Assembly (NCBI GenBank): GCA_964355975.1
Contig: CAYHFW010000025.1
Span: 1-33,690, forward strand
From: F1-60-MAGs104 sp964355975
Lineage (GTDB): Bacteria > Planctomycetota > Phycisphaerae > Phycisphaerales > SM1A02
Reading direction: 5' to 3'
DNA: 33,690 nt
Part shown: one piece after another, positions 5,949-14,180 of the stretch
How positions within the stretch are numbered: the stretch's first letter is position 1
How the letters are laid out: each line of letters opens with the position of its first letter
Made by a program: the position numbers and the translations under genes
The notes under the pieces: generated by a model
The model's input: the letters and a program-made list of their open reading frames with translations, nothing else
Database searches by the model: none
Told to the model about the DNA's origin: nothing

Positions 5949-6701
5949 ATGATGGCGATGTCCAGTTCTTGTTCAACGCGTTTGGTCGTTGTAGTCGCAC
6001 TAGCTTGTTGTTGCGCGAGAAGCGTCGCGAGCGAACTGATTGTGAATGGCGGGTTTGAGTTTCCGGCGATTCCCGTCGGAGTGACTTATCTAGCTCCACC
6101 CTTCACTCCCGCGTTCGCGCTTGAGCTCGGGTGGGAAACGTCTGAGCCCTCGGGGTTCGAGTTTTGGCGCGCGCCGACCAACGAACTTGCCGTTGCGGGC
6201 GAAGGCGCTAACTCGCTTGAACTCAATCACTTTTCAAACACGGCGATTTGGCAACGCATTTCTCCACTCGCAGGGACCGCATATCGCTATTCCTTCATGC
6301 ACCGGGCACGGAGCCAAGCCAGTGAATCTATCCGTTTCGAACTGCGCGACACCGCTGCGGGCGACCTGATCGAGAGCCGCGTCGAGAGCACGGGGCCAGT
6401 GATTTGGGTGACTTACTCGGGGGAATTCTTGGCGACGGGCAGTGTTCTAGAGTTTCGAATCACTGCGATCTCGCCGACTGAGTCATGGGGCAATCTCCTC
6501 GATGGAATTTCGGTTGTTCCTGTTCCTGTCGCGTGCCCCGATCTGTCAGGAAACGGAGAGATCGACTCGCTCGATCTAGCAATGCTCCTCACCGGATGGG
6601 GGACGGTCGGCGGAGAGTTTGGAGGCGACGTCAATGCCGATGGAGTCGTTGATGGCGCGGACTTAAGCATCCTGCTTCTCGCTTGGGGACCTTGTTCGTA
6701 G
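5949..6701 (+). CDS. secreted protein with dockerin-like C-terminus
   Basis: 250 residues. A signal peptide (CSTRLVVVVALACCCARSVAS) precedes a beta-sandwich domain opening with ELIVNGGFEFP, the NGGFE start seen in many carbohydrate-binding-like or DUF642-like secreted domains. The C-terminus has paired EF-hand loops, PDLSGNGEIDSLDLAMLLTGWG and then DVNADGVVDGADLSILLLAWG, the planctomycete dockerin form. The start lies in a cluster of Met codons (5949, 5952, 5958); AGGGG is 11 nt before 5949. It is probably a cell-surface or matrix protein. The upstream frame to 5760 lacks a signal-like start and was not used. Confidence 0.82.
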   Translation: MMAMSSSCSTRLVVVVALACCCARSVASELIVNGGFEFPAIPVGVTYLAPPFTPAFALELGWETSEPSGFEFWRAPTNELAVAGEGANSLELNHFSNTAIWQRISPLAGTAYRYSFMHRARSQASESIRFELRDTAAGDLIESRVESTGPVIWVTYSGEFLATGSVLEFRITAISPTESWGNLLDGISVVPVPVACPDLSGNGEIDSLDLAMLLTGWGTVGGEFGGDVNADGVVDGADLSILLLAWGPCS

Positions 6702-6774
6702 TGCCCTGCGCACAGTCAACTCCACGAATCGTTCCTTGATCGCGTCGGGCAGTCTGGAACATCACCCACTCACG

Positions 6775-6824
6775 TCTGAATCGGGCATCCAGTGTCGTTT
6801 TTCGACACTCATTGCCCGATTCAA
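6775..6824. repeat. 50-bp hairpin repeat, copy 2 of 2
   Basis: Identical to 71-120 over 50 bp, in the same orientation. It lies between the dockerin gene (stop 6701) and fabI (start 6883). Weaker similarity extends to about 6851. Nothing upstream of this copy resembles the tRNA next to copy 1. Confidence 0.88.
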
Positions 6825-6882
6825 GCGTTGGGCGCGCGCGCCGCGTTCGGCGGTCCCTGCGGGCTTTCGCTACCCTTCGTGG

Positions 6883-7662
6883 ATGGCATTCATGCAAGGA
6901 AAGCGCGGCCTCGTCGTCGGAGTTGCCAATGAGCACTCCATCGCAACAGCAATTGCTCAGAGCCTCATGCAGCAGGGGGCGCATTGCCTCTTTACGCACT
7001 TGCCTGGCGAAAAGAACGAGCGCCGCACGCGCAAGGCGATCGAGTCGATTGGGGTCAACGACCCATGGTTGATGTCGATGGACGCATCGAGCGACGAACA
7101 ACTCGATGCATCATTCGCCAAAATTGGCGCTGAATTCGGCTCGATCGACTTTCTTGTGCACTGCATCGCATACGCCGACAAGGACTGGCTCAAGCCTGAC
7201 AAATTTGCTTCGACTCCGCGCGGTGTCTTCACGACTGCGTGCGACATTTCGGCCTACACCTACATCGCAATGGCGAATCGCGCCGCGCCGCTGATGACCA
7301 ACGGCGGAGCGATGATCGCGCTGAGTTATCTCGGCGCCGAACGCGCCGTACCTGGATACAACGCGATGGGAGTCGCGAAAGCCGCGCTCGAAGCATCGAC
7401 GCGCTACCTCGCAATGGAACTCGGCGCCAAGAACATTCGCGTCAACGCAGTTTCGGCTGGTCCCGTGCGCACGATGAGTGCAATGGCGGTCGGCGGATTC
7501 TCAGAGATTCTCGACTGGGTGGTGCAGAAAGCTCCGCTCAAGCGAAACATCACTGGCGAAGAAGTCGGCAACGCAAGCGCATTTCTCTTGTCGCCGCTCG
7601 CTTCAGGCATCACCGGTCAAGTGGTGTATGTCGATAGCGGCTACTCGATCATGGGACTCTGA
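6883..7662 (+). CDS. fabI: enoyl-[acyl-carrier-protein] reductase (NADH), FabI
   Basis: 259 residues, the family's usual length. It reduces trans-2-enoyl-ACP in the last step of fatty-acid elongation in the cytoplasm. The nucleotide-binding start GKRGLVVGVANEHSIA is the FabI form. The catalytic set is Tyr149 and Tyr159-x6-Lys166 (LSYLGAERAVPGYNAMGVAKAA), equivalent to Y146/Y156/K163 of E. coli FabI. The C-terminus (ITGQVVYVDSGYSIMGL) is typical. ATG 6883 has no Shine-Dalgarno sequence, but TACCCT (6871-6876) ends 6 nt before it; ATG 6892 is an alternative. The last 60 bp overlap the 3' end of the opposing GTPase gene. Confidence 0.95.
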   Translation: MAFMQGKRGLVVGVANEHSIATAIAQSLMQQGAHCLFTHLPGEKNERRTRKAIESIGVNDPWLMSMDASSDEQLDASFAKIGAEFGSIDFLVHCIAYADKDWLKPDKFASTPRGVFTTACDISAYTYIAMANRAAPLMTNGGAMIALSYLGAERAVPGYNAMGVAKAALEASTRYLAMELGAKNIRVNAVSAGPVRTMSAMAVGGFSEILDWVVQKAPLKRNITGEEVGNASAFLLSPLASGITGQVVYVDSGYSIMGL

Positions 7663-8700
7663 CGCTGCGGCTGGATGAAACATCCACGGCTCTTCGCTCG
7701 TCAAGTCTTCGTCCCTCAGCAGTGCGCGGCGGATCGCGCACGCCAAGTCGGTGAGCCCCGTTTGCTCGGTCGCGCTGACATGCACTTCACTCGCGCGTGC
7801 TTCTACTGAGACGCGCGCCTGATCAAGATCGATGCGCGTGCAGACTCGCACGCGTGCAACGTCGCTTTCGATTTGCGGGCAAGCGATTCCAGGTGCGCAG
7901 ACCTCGAGCAGCAAGTCTGCGCCAGCGCGCAGTGTTTCTGCGAGCGACTGCGCAGCGCGCTCGACCTCATCATCGGTCGCGCGAATGCCCGGAGTATCGA
8001 ACCAATCGACGACCAATCCATCGAGTTCAACGCGCGCAGCGACGGCGTCGCGCGTCGTGCCGGCGAAATCCATCGCGATTGCGACGGTGCGTCCCGCGAC
8101 GGCATTGATCAATGACGATTTGCCGACATTTGCGGCACCAACAGCAACAATTCGCGGTGGATGCAGCAGCCGATTTCTGCGAGCGTCGCGCGCGGTCGAG
8201 GCTGCAGTCGGCGTCCATCCGCGCGAACACGCGGCTTCAATTCTTGCGGGTTGCGCCAAGAGCAGGGGGATCGCACGCGCGCTTGTGGCGCGCGCGGCCG
8301 CGGCGAGCGCAAGAGCTTCGCGAAAGCATCGAGCCTCTGGATAGGTGCGAAGCGCATCTGCGCGCGCATCTTCAACGCACTGCTCTGAGTCATCGCGAGT
8401 GCGCACGCCGTGCGCGCGAAACCACGCATCAAGTTGTGCGACGATGCGCGGACCACCGTGCGGCATGATGAGCGCACCCGTGGGTGCGATGCGCACGATC
8501 AGTCCATCATCGATAGCTGAGAAGTTTCTGTGCGCTATCTGCCCTGCGCGCGGCGCGGTGCGTGCAGTAAGCCTGTGAAGAATCGCATCGAGCGCGGCGG
8601 GGTCACTGGCAGCCAATCGGCCAATCGCGACCGCTCCGACGGCGCGCGGCGTCTGCCACACGAGGTCGGCCACGCACTCACTCGTCGTCGGAAGGCTCAT
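7603..8700 (-). CDS. mnmE: MnmE/TrmE-like GTPase, short form
   Basis: 365 residues against about 450 for MnmE. MnmE with MnmG modifies the wobble uridine of several tRNAs. The N-terminal TrmE-like domain is recognisable (VGAVAIGRLAASDP near the start, HGGPRIVAQL). The GTPase domain has G1 GAANVGKSS (188-195), G2 GTTRD (214-218) and G3 DTPG (235-238). G4 is TRID (288-291) instead of NKxD. The C-terminal CxGK motif that closes MnmE is absent; the protein ends in HHLTGDA. ATG 8700 overlaps coaX by 23 nt, and the 3' end runs 60 bp into fabI on the other strand. It may be a divergent MnmE or a related GTPase with altered activity. Confidence 0.75.
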   Translation of the reverse strand: MSLPTTSECVADLVWQTPRAVGAVAIGRLAASDPAALDAILHRLTARTAPRAGQIAHRNFSAIDDGLIVRIAPTGALIMPHGGPRIVAQLDAWFRAHGVRTRDDSEQCVEDARADALRTYPEARCFREALALAAAARATSARAIPLLLAQPARIEAACSRGWTPTAASTARDARRNRLLHPPRIVAVGAANVGKSSLINAVAGRTVAIAMDFAGTTRDAVAARVELDGLVVDWFDTPGIRATDDEVERAAQSLAETLRAGADLLLEVCAPGIACPQIESDVARVRVCTRIDLDQARVSVEARASEVHVSATEQTGLTDLACAIRRALLRDEDLTSEEPWMFHPAAASESHDRVAAIDIHHLTGDA

Positions 8701-9463
8701 CGACGAACCCCGCAATCACTGAGAGCGCGATCCCCATGAGAACGAGATCGGGCACGACACGATCGACGAAGTCTTCGTTCTCCAAGATCAACGCCGCATC
8801 GCCTCCAGTGGCGACGACGATCGGAAATGTTCCCAGCGTGTCTGCGTACCGTTCGATCATGCGCTGAACGAGTCCTCGAATGCCGAAGAAAACCCCTTGA
8901 AGCATCGCCTCTTTGGTGTCCTTTCCGAAGGGTTCATTCTCTGGAAGCGCGAATGTCACTGCAGGCAGCGCATCGGTGTGCGCGTGCAAGGCGTTCAATT
9001 GCATCTGCGCGCCGGGAGCGATGACGCCTCCGCAGTAGGCACCTCCGCCATCCACGAAATCGATTGTGATTGCCGTGCCTGCATCGATGACGACGCACGC
9101 TTGTTTGAGCCGTGCGTAGGCCGCAGCAGCACAGAGCAAACGATCGACTCCAGTCTTCGCACTCGGATCGAGCCGCGTCGAGATCGCTGGAATGATGTCG
9201 CGACCGATGCGCGAGATGTCGACACCGAGTCGGCCACCGATGCGTGCTTCGAGTACGCGCGCGACCGGCTCATTCACACTCGCGAGCGCCACAACACCTT
9301 CGCTGTCGGCGAGCTGCTCCCAGTGGTGCGCGACGCGTTCGACAATCGTGTCGAGCTGATCGTTGGCGATGTGTTCGCTCGCGTCAATCTCTTCGATTCC
9401 ATCGAGAAACCGACCGATTTGGGTGCGGGAATTACCGACTGAAATGGCAAGGATTGCGGTCAC
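8678..9463 (-). CDS. coaX: type III pantothenate kinase
   Basis: 261 residues. It phosphorylates pantothenate in the first step of coenzyme A synthesis. Family motifs seen are TGVDRLLCAAAAY, VIDAGTAITIDFVDGGG, GGVIAPGAQMQLNAL and VVATGGDA. The first motif is normally D-x-G-N-T/S but reads S8-V-G-N-S here, so the usual phosphate-loop Asp is Ser. GTG 9463 is the start because it begins right before the first motif and overlaps the upstream stop as GTGA. TATACT (9475-9470) ends 6 nt before it, so it may also have its own leaderless promoter. Third gene of the btpA-dat-coaX-mnmE cluster. Confidence 0.88.
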   Translation of the reverse strand: MTAILAISVGNSRTQIGRFLDGIEEIDASEHIANDQLDTIVERVAHHWEQLADSEGVVALASVNEPVARVLEARIGGRLGVDISRIGRDIIPAISTRLDPSAKTGVDRLLCAAAAYARLKQACVVIDAGTAITIDFVDGGGAYCGGVIAPGAQMQLNALHAHTDALPAVTFALPENEPFGKDTKEAMLQGVFFGIRGLVQRMIERYADTLGTFPIVVATGGDAALILENEDFVDRVVPDLVLMGIALSVIAGFVDEPSDDE

Positions 9464-10368
9464 GAGGCGAGTATAGAGGCACACGGCGGCGAGCCGGCGC
9501 GCGGCAGTCCGCACTCTGCGCGAAGTCGCGCAACGAGTGCAGCGTTCGCACGCAGTGCAACGGGACCGATCGTGCCATCGCCCACAACTGCACCGTCGAG
9601 CGAGGTGACTGACGAGAACATCCGCCGACTCGCCGTCAGAATGATTTCGCTTGCTCCACGAAGGTCAGACTCGCTGATCGGTCGCACCGCACACGAGATG
9701 CCTGCTTGCGCACACGCTTCGAGAAGTCGAACACGCATGACTCCATTGAGAATCGGTGGAGTTGTCTCGACTGGTGGAGTGACGAGTTGTCCGCGCACAA
9801 CTGCGAAGACATTGGTTGATGTCCCTTCACTCACGACGCCATCGCGCAGCAAGATCGCTTCTTCTGCTCCTTGACTCGCAATCTCGAACATCGGCAAGAG
9901 GTTTCCAAGCAGTGCGGTTGACTTGATCTCGCAGTGTTGCCACCGACGGTCGGGCATGACCGCGCACGCAACGGTGGTTGGTCGGTCAAGTTCCTCAATC
10001 GCCCCGCACGCAGAGACGCATGCAAAGACAGTCGGAGTCATTCCAGGCGTTGGCATATGCGTGCGAGTCGCGGCACTTCCGCGCGAAACTTGCAGATACA
10101 CCGCGGCATTCGACAGTCCATTCGCATCGAGCAGCGCGCGACAGATCGATTCGAGTTGTGCACTGTCAAACCCAGTGATGTGTGTCAGTGCGAGGCTTCG
10201 TGTCAAGCGTGCGGTGTGCAATCCCAATCCGACGGGCGCACCGCCAAAAAACCGAATGACTTCATAGATGCCGTCGCCAAAGAGAAAGCCGCGATCGAAG
10301 ACGCTGATCGTGGCTTCGTGCGCGGGAAGCAGTCGACCGTTGAGCCAAACAATCATGTGGGAGGTCAT
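9460..10368 (-). CDS. dat: D-amino-acid aminotransferase (class IV, PLP)
   Basis: 302 residues. It interconverts D-amino acids and 2-oxo acids, which usually supplies D-glutamate or D-alanine for the cell wall. Evidence: FDRGFLFGDGIYEVIRF near the start; the R102-x-H104 pair (TRTHMP), which marks D-amino-acid rather than branched-chain enzymes; PLP lysine K149 (CEIKSTALLGN); and E181 in VSEGTSTNVF. ATG 10368 is preceded at 7 nt by TACACT (10381-10376); ATG 10356 is a possible alternative start. It follows btpA by 24 nt and overlaps coaX by 4 nt. Confidence 0.88.
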   Translation of the reverse strand: MTSHMIVWLNGRLLPAHEATISVFDRGFLFGDGIYEVIRFFGGAPVGLGLHTARLTRSLALTHITGFDSAQLESICRALLDANGLSNAAVYLQVSRGSAATRTHMPTPGMTPTVFACVSACGAIEELDRPTTVACAVMPDRRWQHCEIKSTALLGNLLPMFEIASQGAEEAILLRDGVVSEGTSTNVFAVVRGQLVTPPVETTPPILNGVMRVRLLEACAQAGISCAVRPISESDLRGASEIILTASRRMFSSVTSLDGAVVGDGTIGPVALRANAALVARLRAECGLPRAGSPPCASILAS

Positions 10369-10392
10369 TGATTTTAGTGTAGAGATGAGGTG

Positions 10393-11211
10393 TCAACTTG
10401 CAGCGATCGCGTCGCGTGCTTGGACGACTGCACGAATGCGCGCGGGATCGAGTTCGTTCATCCACGCGCCATCGACCTTGAGTGCACTGCCGATGATGAT
10501 GCCGTCGGCGTGCGCGAAGATGCGCGCGAGATTTGCCGGCGTCGCGCCACTGCCCACGAGCACTGGCAATCTGGTGGCAGCGCGTGCCGCGGCAAGTTCT
10601 GCGAGGTCTGGTTCGACCCCCGTCTCGCTGCCAGTCACGATCATTCCGTCTGCAGAGAAAAATTCGGCGGCGTGCACCCACGCAGCCATGTCAAGATCCG
10701 CGGTGAGCGCATGCGAAGAGTGTTTCTTGCGCAGGTCGGCAAAAATACAGATGTTCTCTGCGCCGAGGCGCTTGCGCTCGCGCAGCAACTCAGCCGCTGA
10801 AGCCTTGGCGAGCAGACCTTCATCTGCCACCGACGCGAAGACAAATCCCTCAGCACGAATGAACGCGGCGCCTGCTGCGTGGGCGACGGCAAGCGCCGCA
10901 ATATTCGCGCCCGAGAGAATCTGAATGCCAACGGGAATCTTCACCGCCGCGACCACGGCAGCAGCAGCGATTGCGAATGTCGCAACGGTCTGCGCCCCCG
11001 AAGCATCGGCCAAGTATGGACGGTCGTGCATGTTCTCAACGATGAGCGCATCAAATCCCGCCGACTCGAGTGCGCGCGCTTCTTCAACGGCCTTGCGCAC
11101 GATCATCGCAGGGGAGAGCGTGTTTGCAGGTGCTCCAGGAAGCGCGCGCAGGTGCACCATTCCAATGAGCGCTCGTGTGTGACCGAAGAGTCTGTTGCGT
11201 GCATCGTGCAT
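10393..11211 (-). CDS. btpA: BtpA/SgcQ family TIM-barrel protein
   Basis: 272 residues. Family landmarks are LIGMVHLRALPGAP at the start, ALESAGFDALIVENMHDRPY, VGIQILSGANIAALAVAHAAG, FIRAEGFVFASVADEG, IFADLRKKHSSHAL, IVTGSETGVEPDL and VLVGSGATPANLARI. In cyanobacteria BtpA is needed for photosystem I stability; in other bacteria members occur in sugar loci and their reaction is not settled. Photosynthesis is not suggested here. A GAAGGA element lies 10 nt before ATG 11211. It is the first gene of the four-gene leftward cluster and is divergent from the aldose epimerase gene across 57 bp. Confidence 0.87.
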   Translation of the reverse strand: MHDARNRLFGHTRALIGMVHLRALPGAPANTLSPAMIVRKAVEEARALESAGFDALIVENMHDRPYLADASGAQTVATFAIAAAAVVAAVKIPVGIQILSGANIAALAVAHAAGAAFIRAEGFVFASVADEGLLAKASAAELLRERKRLGAENICIFADLRKKHSSHALTADLDMAAWVHAAEFFSADGMIVTGSETGVEPDLAELAAARAATRLPVLVGSGATPANLARIFAHADGIIIGSALKVDGAWMNELDPARIRAVVQARDAIAAS

Positions 11212-11268
11212 TGAACGGTTCCTTCACTCGCACGATACTCCCCAAGCGACCGACGGTGGTAAGGTGAA

Positions 11269-12186
11269 ATGATGAACGATGCGTGCCTGCTCACAGATTC
11301 CGGCTCTGCGAGCCGACTCGTCATCGAGCCCGCGTACGGCTGTGTTGCGACGAGTTGGATCGTTCGCGACGAAGAAGTACTCGCTCTTCCTTCGCCACAC
11401 GATGCATTCGTCTCGGCGGCGCGCACTGGAGGGATTCCGCTGCTCTACCCATACGCAAATCGCCTGCGAACTGACCGATTTCACGTTGCGGGGAAAAGCG
11501 TCGATCTCTCGAAGCGCCAGAATCTCAAGCGCGACCCGACAGGTCTTGCGATCCACGGACTCTTACTTCGGTGGGACAAGTGGAACATCGCTCGCGCTGG
11601 TGAGAACCAGTTGCAAGCAGCGATCGAGTGGGGGGATCACCCCGAGTTGATGGACGCCTTTCCGTTTGAGCATCGACTCGTCGTGCAGTGGAAACTCTCC
11701 GGGGACGCATCGCAGGCGCTGCTCGCCATCACCACACGCATTGAAGCGACAGGTCGCGACGAAGTTGCGATTGCATTTGGATGGCATCCATACTTCGCTG
11801 TCGACTCAACGCGTACTCCGACACTCTCGCTACCAGCGCGTCGCGCGATCGCACTTGACCGCGCGGGATTGCCAGACCGAGCGGCGCCCGTCGCCGCGTG
11901 GGTTGATCCATCAACAGAGTCGATCGGCGCGAACCAAGACAACCTCTACGCACTGCCGGCGAGCGCAGCCGGTGCGCCATCCAATCGAATCGATATCGCA
12001 TGCGGCAGTGCATCGACCTCACTCACGTTCGGCGAGGGCTATGAATTCATGCAGGTCTACTCACCTGCAGGCGCGCCGTTCGTGTGCGTCGAGCCGATGA
12101 CTGCCGCGACATCTGCATTGGCCGACGGCTGCGCGACGGTGCGAGCCAACTCTGCGTTCGAGGCGACCTTCACGATTCGCCGTTGA
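11269..12186 (+). CDS. aldose 1-epimerase family protein
   Basis: 305 residues with the galactose-mutarotase beta-sandwich pattern. It opens with LVIEPAYGCVATSW and has GGIPLLYPYANRL, His96 (LAIHGLL), His173 (FGWHPYF) and Glu275 (VCVEPMTA). The two His and the Glu are the catalytic set that moves protons between the anomers of a free sugar. The substrate cannot be told. AAGGTGA (11261-11267) precedes two adjacent ATGs (11269 and 11272); spacing favours the second. It starts the rightward series and ends 27 nt before the SDR gene. Confidence 0.85.
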   Translation: MMNDACLLTDSGSASRLVIEPAYGCVATSWIVRDEEVLALPSPHDAFVSAARTGGIPLLYPYANRLRTDRFHVAGKSVDLSKRQNLKRDPTGLAIHGLLLRWDKWNIARAGENQLQAAIEWGDHPELMDAFPFEHRLVVQWKLSGDASQALLAITTRIEATGRDEVAIAFGWHPYFAVDSTRTPTLSLPARRAIALDRAGLPDRAAPVAAWVDPSTESIGANQDNLYALPASAAGAPSNRIDIACGSASTSLTFGEGYEFMQVYSPAGAPFVCVEPMTAATSALADGCATVRANSAFEATFTIRR

Positions 12187-12213
12187 CTCGCGGCACTCTG
12201 CTAGCGTGCGTGC

Positions 12214-13080
12214 ATGCGCCGAGATCTGACTGACAAAGTCGCCATTATCACGGGAGCATCGAGCGGAATCGGTGCAGCGACTGCGATTGCCATGGCGCAG
12301 GCAGGAATCGACATCGTGCTTGTTGCGCGCCGGCGCGAGAAACTTGAAGAAGTCGCCCAGTGCATTCGTGCGCTCGGGCGCCGCGCACATGTCATCGTCG
12401 ACGATGTGGCCGATTCAGCGCACGCGCAGCGGATACTCGATGAGACTGAGGCAGTTCTTGGAAGGTTCGACATCGTCTTTGCGAATGCTGGGTATGGCAT
12501 GGAGCGACCGATTCACGAGATGAGCGACGATGAAGTGCGCACGATGTTTGAGGTGAATTTCTTCGCGAGCCTCACACTTGTTCGCGCCTCAGCGAATCGA
12601 CTCTTGCGCGCTCAGCGCCCTGGCCACCTCTTGATGTGTTCGAGTTGTCTCTCGAAGTTCTCTCTCCCAGGCCATGGCCTCTACGCAGCAACGAAAGCTG
12701 CACAAGAATCGGTCTGCAGGGCAATGCGTTTCGAGCTCGCGCGCTCTGGAATCGAAGTCGCGAGCGTTCATCCTGTCACAACGACTTCCGAGTTCTACAG
12801 GGCGAGCGCGGCGCGAAGTGGACTTGCTACCGGCGACATTCCAGCACATGCGCGGCGCATGTTCGTGCAGAGTCCCGAGCGGGTCGCGCGCGCCGTGGTG
12901 GCGTGCTTGCGCTATCCCCGATCTGAGGTCTGGACGAGTTGGACCGTGCGGTTTTCAGCGGCACTTTTCACACTCTGTCCAAGCATTCTTGACATGGTCA
13001 TGCGGCGCGAGGCACGTAGGCAGTACGGCGAACATCCGACGCGCGCTGCGGCGACAGGCGCGCCCGTGCCACCCGCATGA
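12214..13080 (+). CDS. short-chain dehydrogenase/reductase
   Basis: 288 residues, classical SDR. The cofactor loop is TGASSGIG (13-20), followed by NAG (91-93), a Ser around 143-144 and Y157-A-A-T-K161. The Arg pair in LVARRREK after the second strand suggests NADPH. The C-terminal 90 residues (FSAALFTLCPSILDMVMRRE) are more hydrophobic than usual and may touch the membrane. The substrate is unknown. TAGCGT (12202-12207) ends 6 nt before ATG 12214 and there is no Shine-Dalgarno sequence. Confidence 0.87.
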   Translation: MRRDLTDKVAIITGASSGIGAATAIAMAQAGIDIVLVARRREKLEEVAQCIRALGRRAHVIVDDVADSAHAQRILDETEAVLGRFDIVFANAGYGMERPIHEMSDDEVRTMFEVNFFASLTLVRASANRLLRAQRPGHLLMCSSCLSKFSLPGHGLYAATKAAQESVCRAMRFELARSGIEVASVHPVTTTSEFYRASAARSGLATGDIPAHARRMFVQSPERVARAVVACLRYPRSEVWTSWTVRFSAALFTLCPSILDMVMRREARRQYGEHPTRAAATGAPVPPA

Positions 13081-13122
13081 ATTCGCTATTCTTCGTGATC
13101 ACCCAGTACAAAGGAGTATGAA

Positions 13123-14145
13123 ATGGCAGTGCGCGTCGCAATCAATGGCTTTGGCAGAATCGGTCGGTTGGTCTATCGCATCGCTGCGGGGCGATCGGAT
13201 ATCGAGATCGTTGCAGTCAACGACCTCGTACCCGCAGACAACTTGGCCTATCTGCTTCGCTACGACACGACGCATGGCCGATTCGGCAACGACATTCGCG
13301 CCGAAGGCGAAGAGATCGTTCACGGATCGCACCGCACCAAGTGCACGGCGATTCGCGATCCGTCGCAGCTTCCGTGGAAGGCGATGGGAATCGATTATGT
13401 CATCGAGTCGACGGGGCTTTTCACAACGGCTGAAGATGCGAAGAAGCACATCGATGCTGGCTGCCGCCGCGTACTGATTTCGGCGCCAACGAAGAGCGAG
13501 AAGGAAGTTCCGACGCTTGTGTTCAAGGTGAATCACACCGCCTACAAGCCAGAAACCGATCGCATCATTAGCAATGCATCGTGCACGACGAATTGCCTCG
13601 CACCAATTGTGAAGGTGCTGCTCGATACATGCGGCATCGAAGAAGGTCTGATGACCACGGTGCATGCGGTCACCGCGACACAGCCAACGCAGGATGGCCC
13701 AAGCAAGAAGGACTGGCGCGGCGGTCGCAATGGCTACATGAACATCATCCCGAGTTCGACTGGTGCCGCGAAGGCCGTCGCGCTGTGCCTTCCTGAAGTG
13801 AAGGGCAAGCTCACGGGCGTCGCATTCCGAGTTCCGACAGCCAATGTTTCGTGCGTTGATCTCACATTTCGCAGCACGCGGCCGACATCGCTTGCCGCAC
13901 TTTGCGATGCGATGCGAGCTGCAGCCGATGGACCGATGAAGGGCGTCCTCGGAGTCACGAGCGACGAGGTCGTCTCGAGCGACTTCATCGGCGATTCGCG
14001 CTCATCCATCTTCGATGTTGGAGCCTCGGTGCAACTCAACGATCGATTCTTCAAACTTGTCTCGTGGTACGACAACGAATGCGGATACGCCAATCGATGC
14101 GTTGACATGCTTCACATGATGGCATCGCACGATGGAATCCGCTGA
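13123..14145 (+). CDS. gap: glyceraldehyde-3-phosphate dehydrogenase, type I
   Basis: 340 residues. It oxidises glyceraldehyde-3-phosphate to 1,3-bisphosphoglycerate with NAD+ in glycolysis. Seen: NGFGRIGR (8-15) for NAD; Asp34 in VAVNDL, which favours NAD over NADP; the active centre SNASCTTNCLAP with Cys154; the HAVTATQ histidine; and the C-terminal SWYDNECGYANR. A good ribosome-binding site (AAAGGAG) lies before ATG 13123, and TATTCT at 13088-13093 could be a -10. No pgk or tpi gene follows; the next gene is an unrelated adaptor protein. Confidence 0.96.
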   Translation: MAVRVAINGFGRIGRLVYRIAAGRSDIEIVAVNDLVPADNLAYLLRYDTTHGRFGNDIRAEGEEIVHGSHRTKCTAIRDPSQLPWKAMGIDYVIESTGLFTTAEDAKKHIDAGCRRVLISAPTKSEKEVPTLVFKVNHTAYKPETDRIISNASCTTNCLAPIVKVLLDTCGIEEGLMTTVHAVTATQPTQDGPSKKDWRGGRNGYMNIIPSSTGAAKAVALCLPEVKGKLTGVAFRVPTANVSCVDLTFRSTRPTSLAALCDAMRAAADGPMKGVLGVTSDEVVSSDFIGDSRSSIFDVGASVQLNDRFFKLVSWYDNECGYANRCVDMLHMMASHDGIR

Positions 14146-14180
14146 GAGAGTCACGCCCTCTTCACATCTCAAGGAGCTTC

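Noticed and set aside
10268..10924. 218-codon plus-strand frame opposite the aminotransferase and btpA genes
   Set aside because: It spans two well-supported minus-strand genes and their spacer, and its Ser/Ala/Arg composition is that of an antisense shadow.
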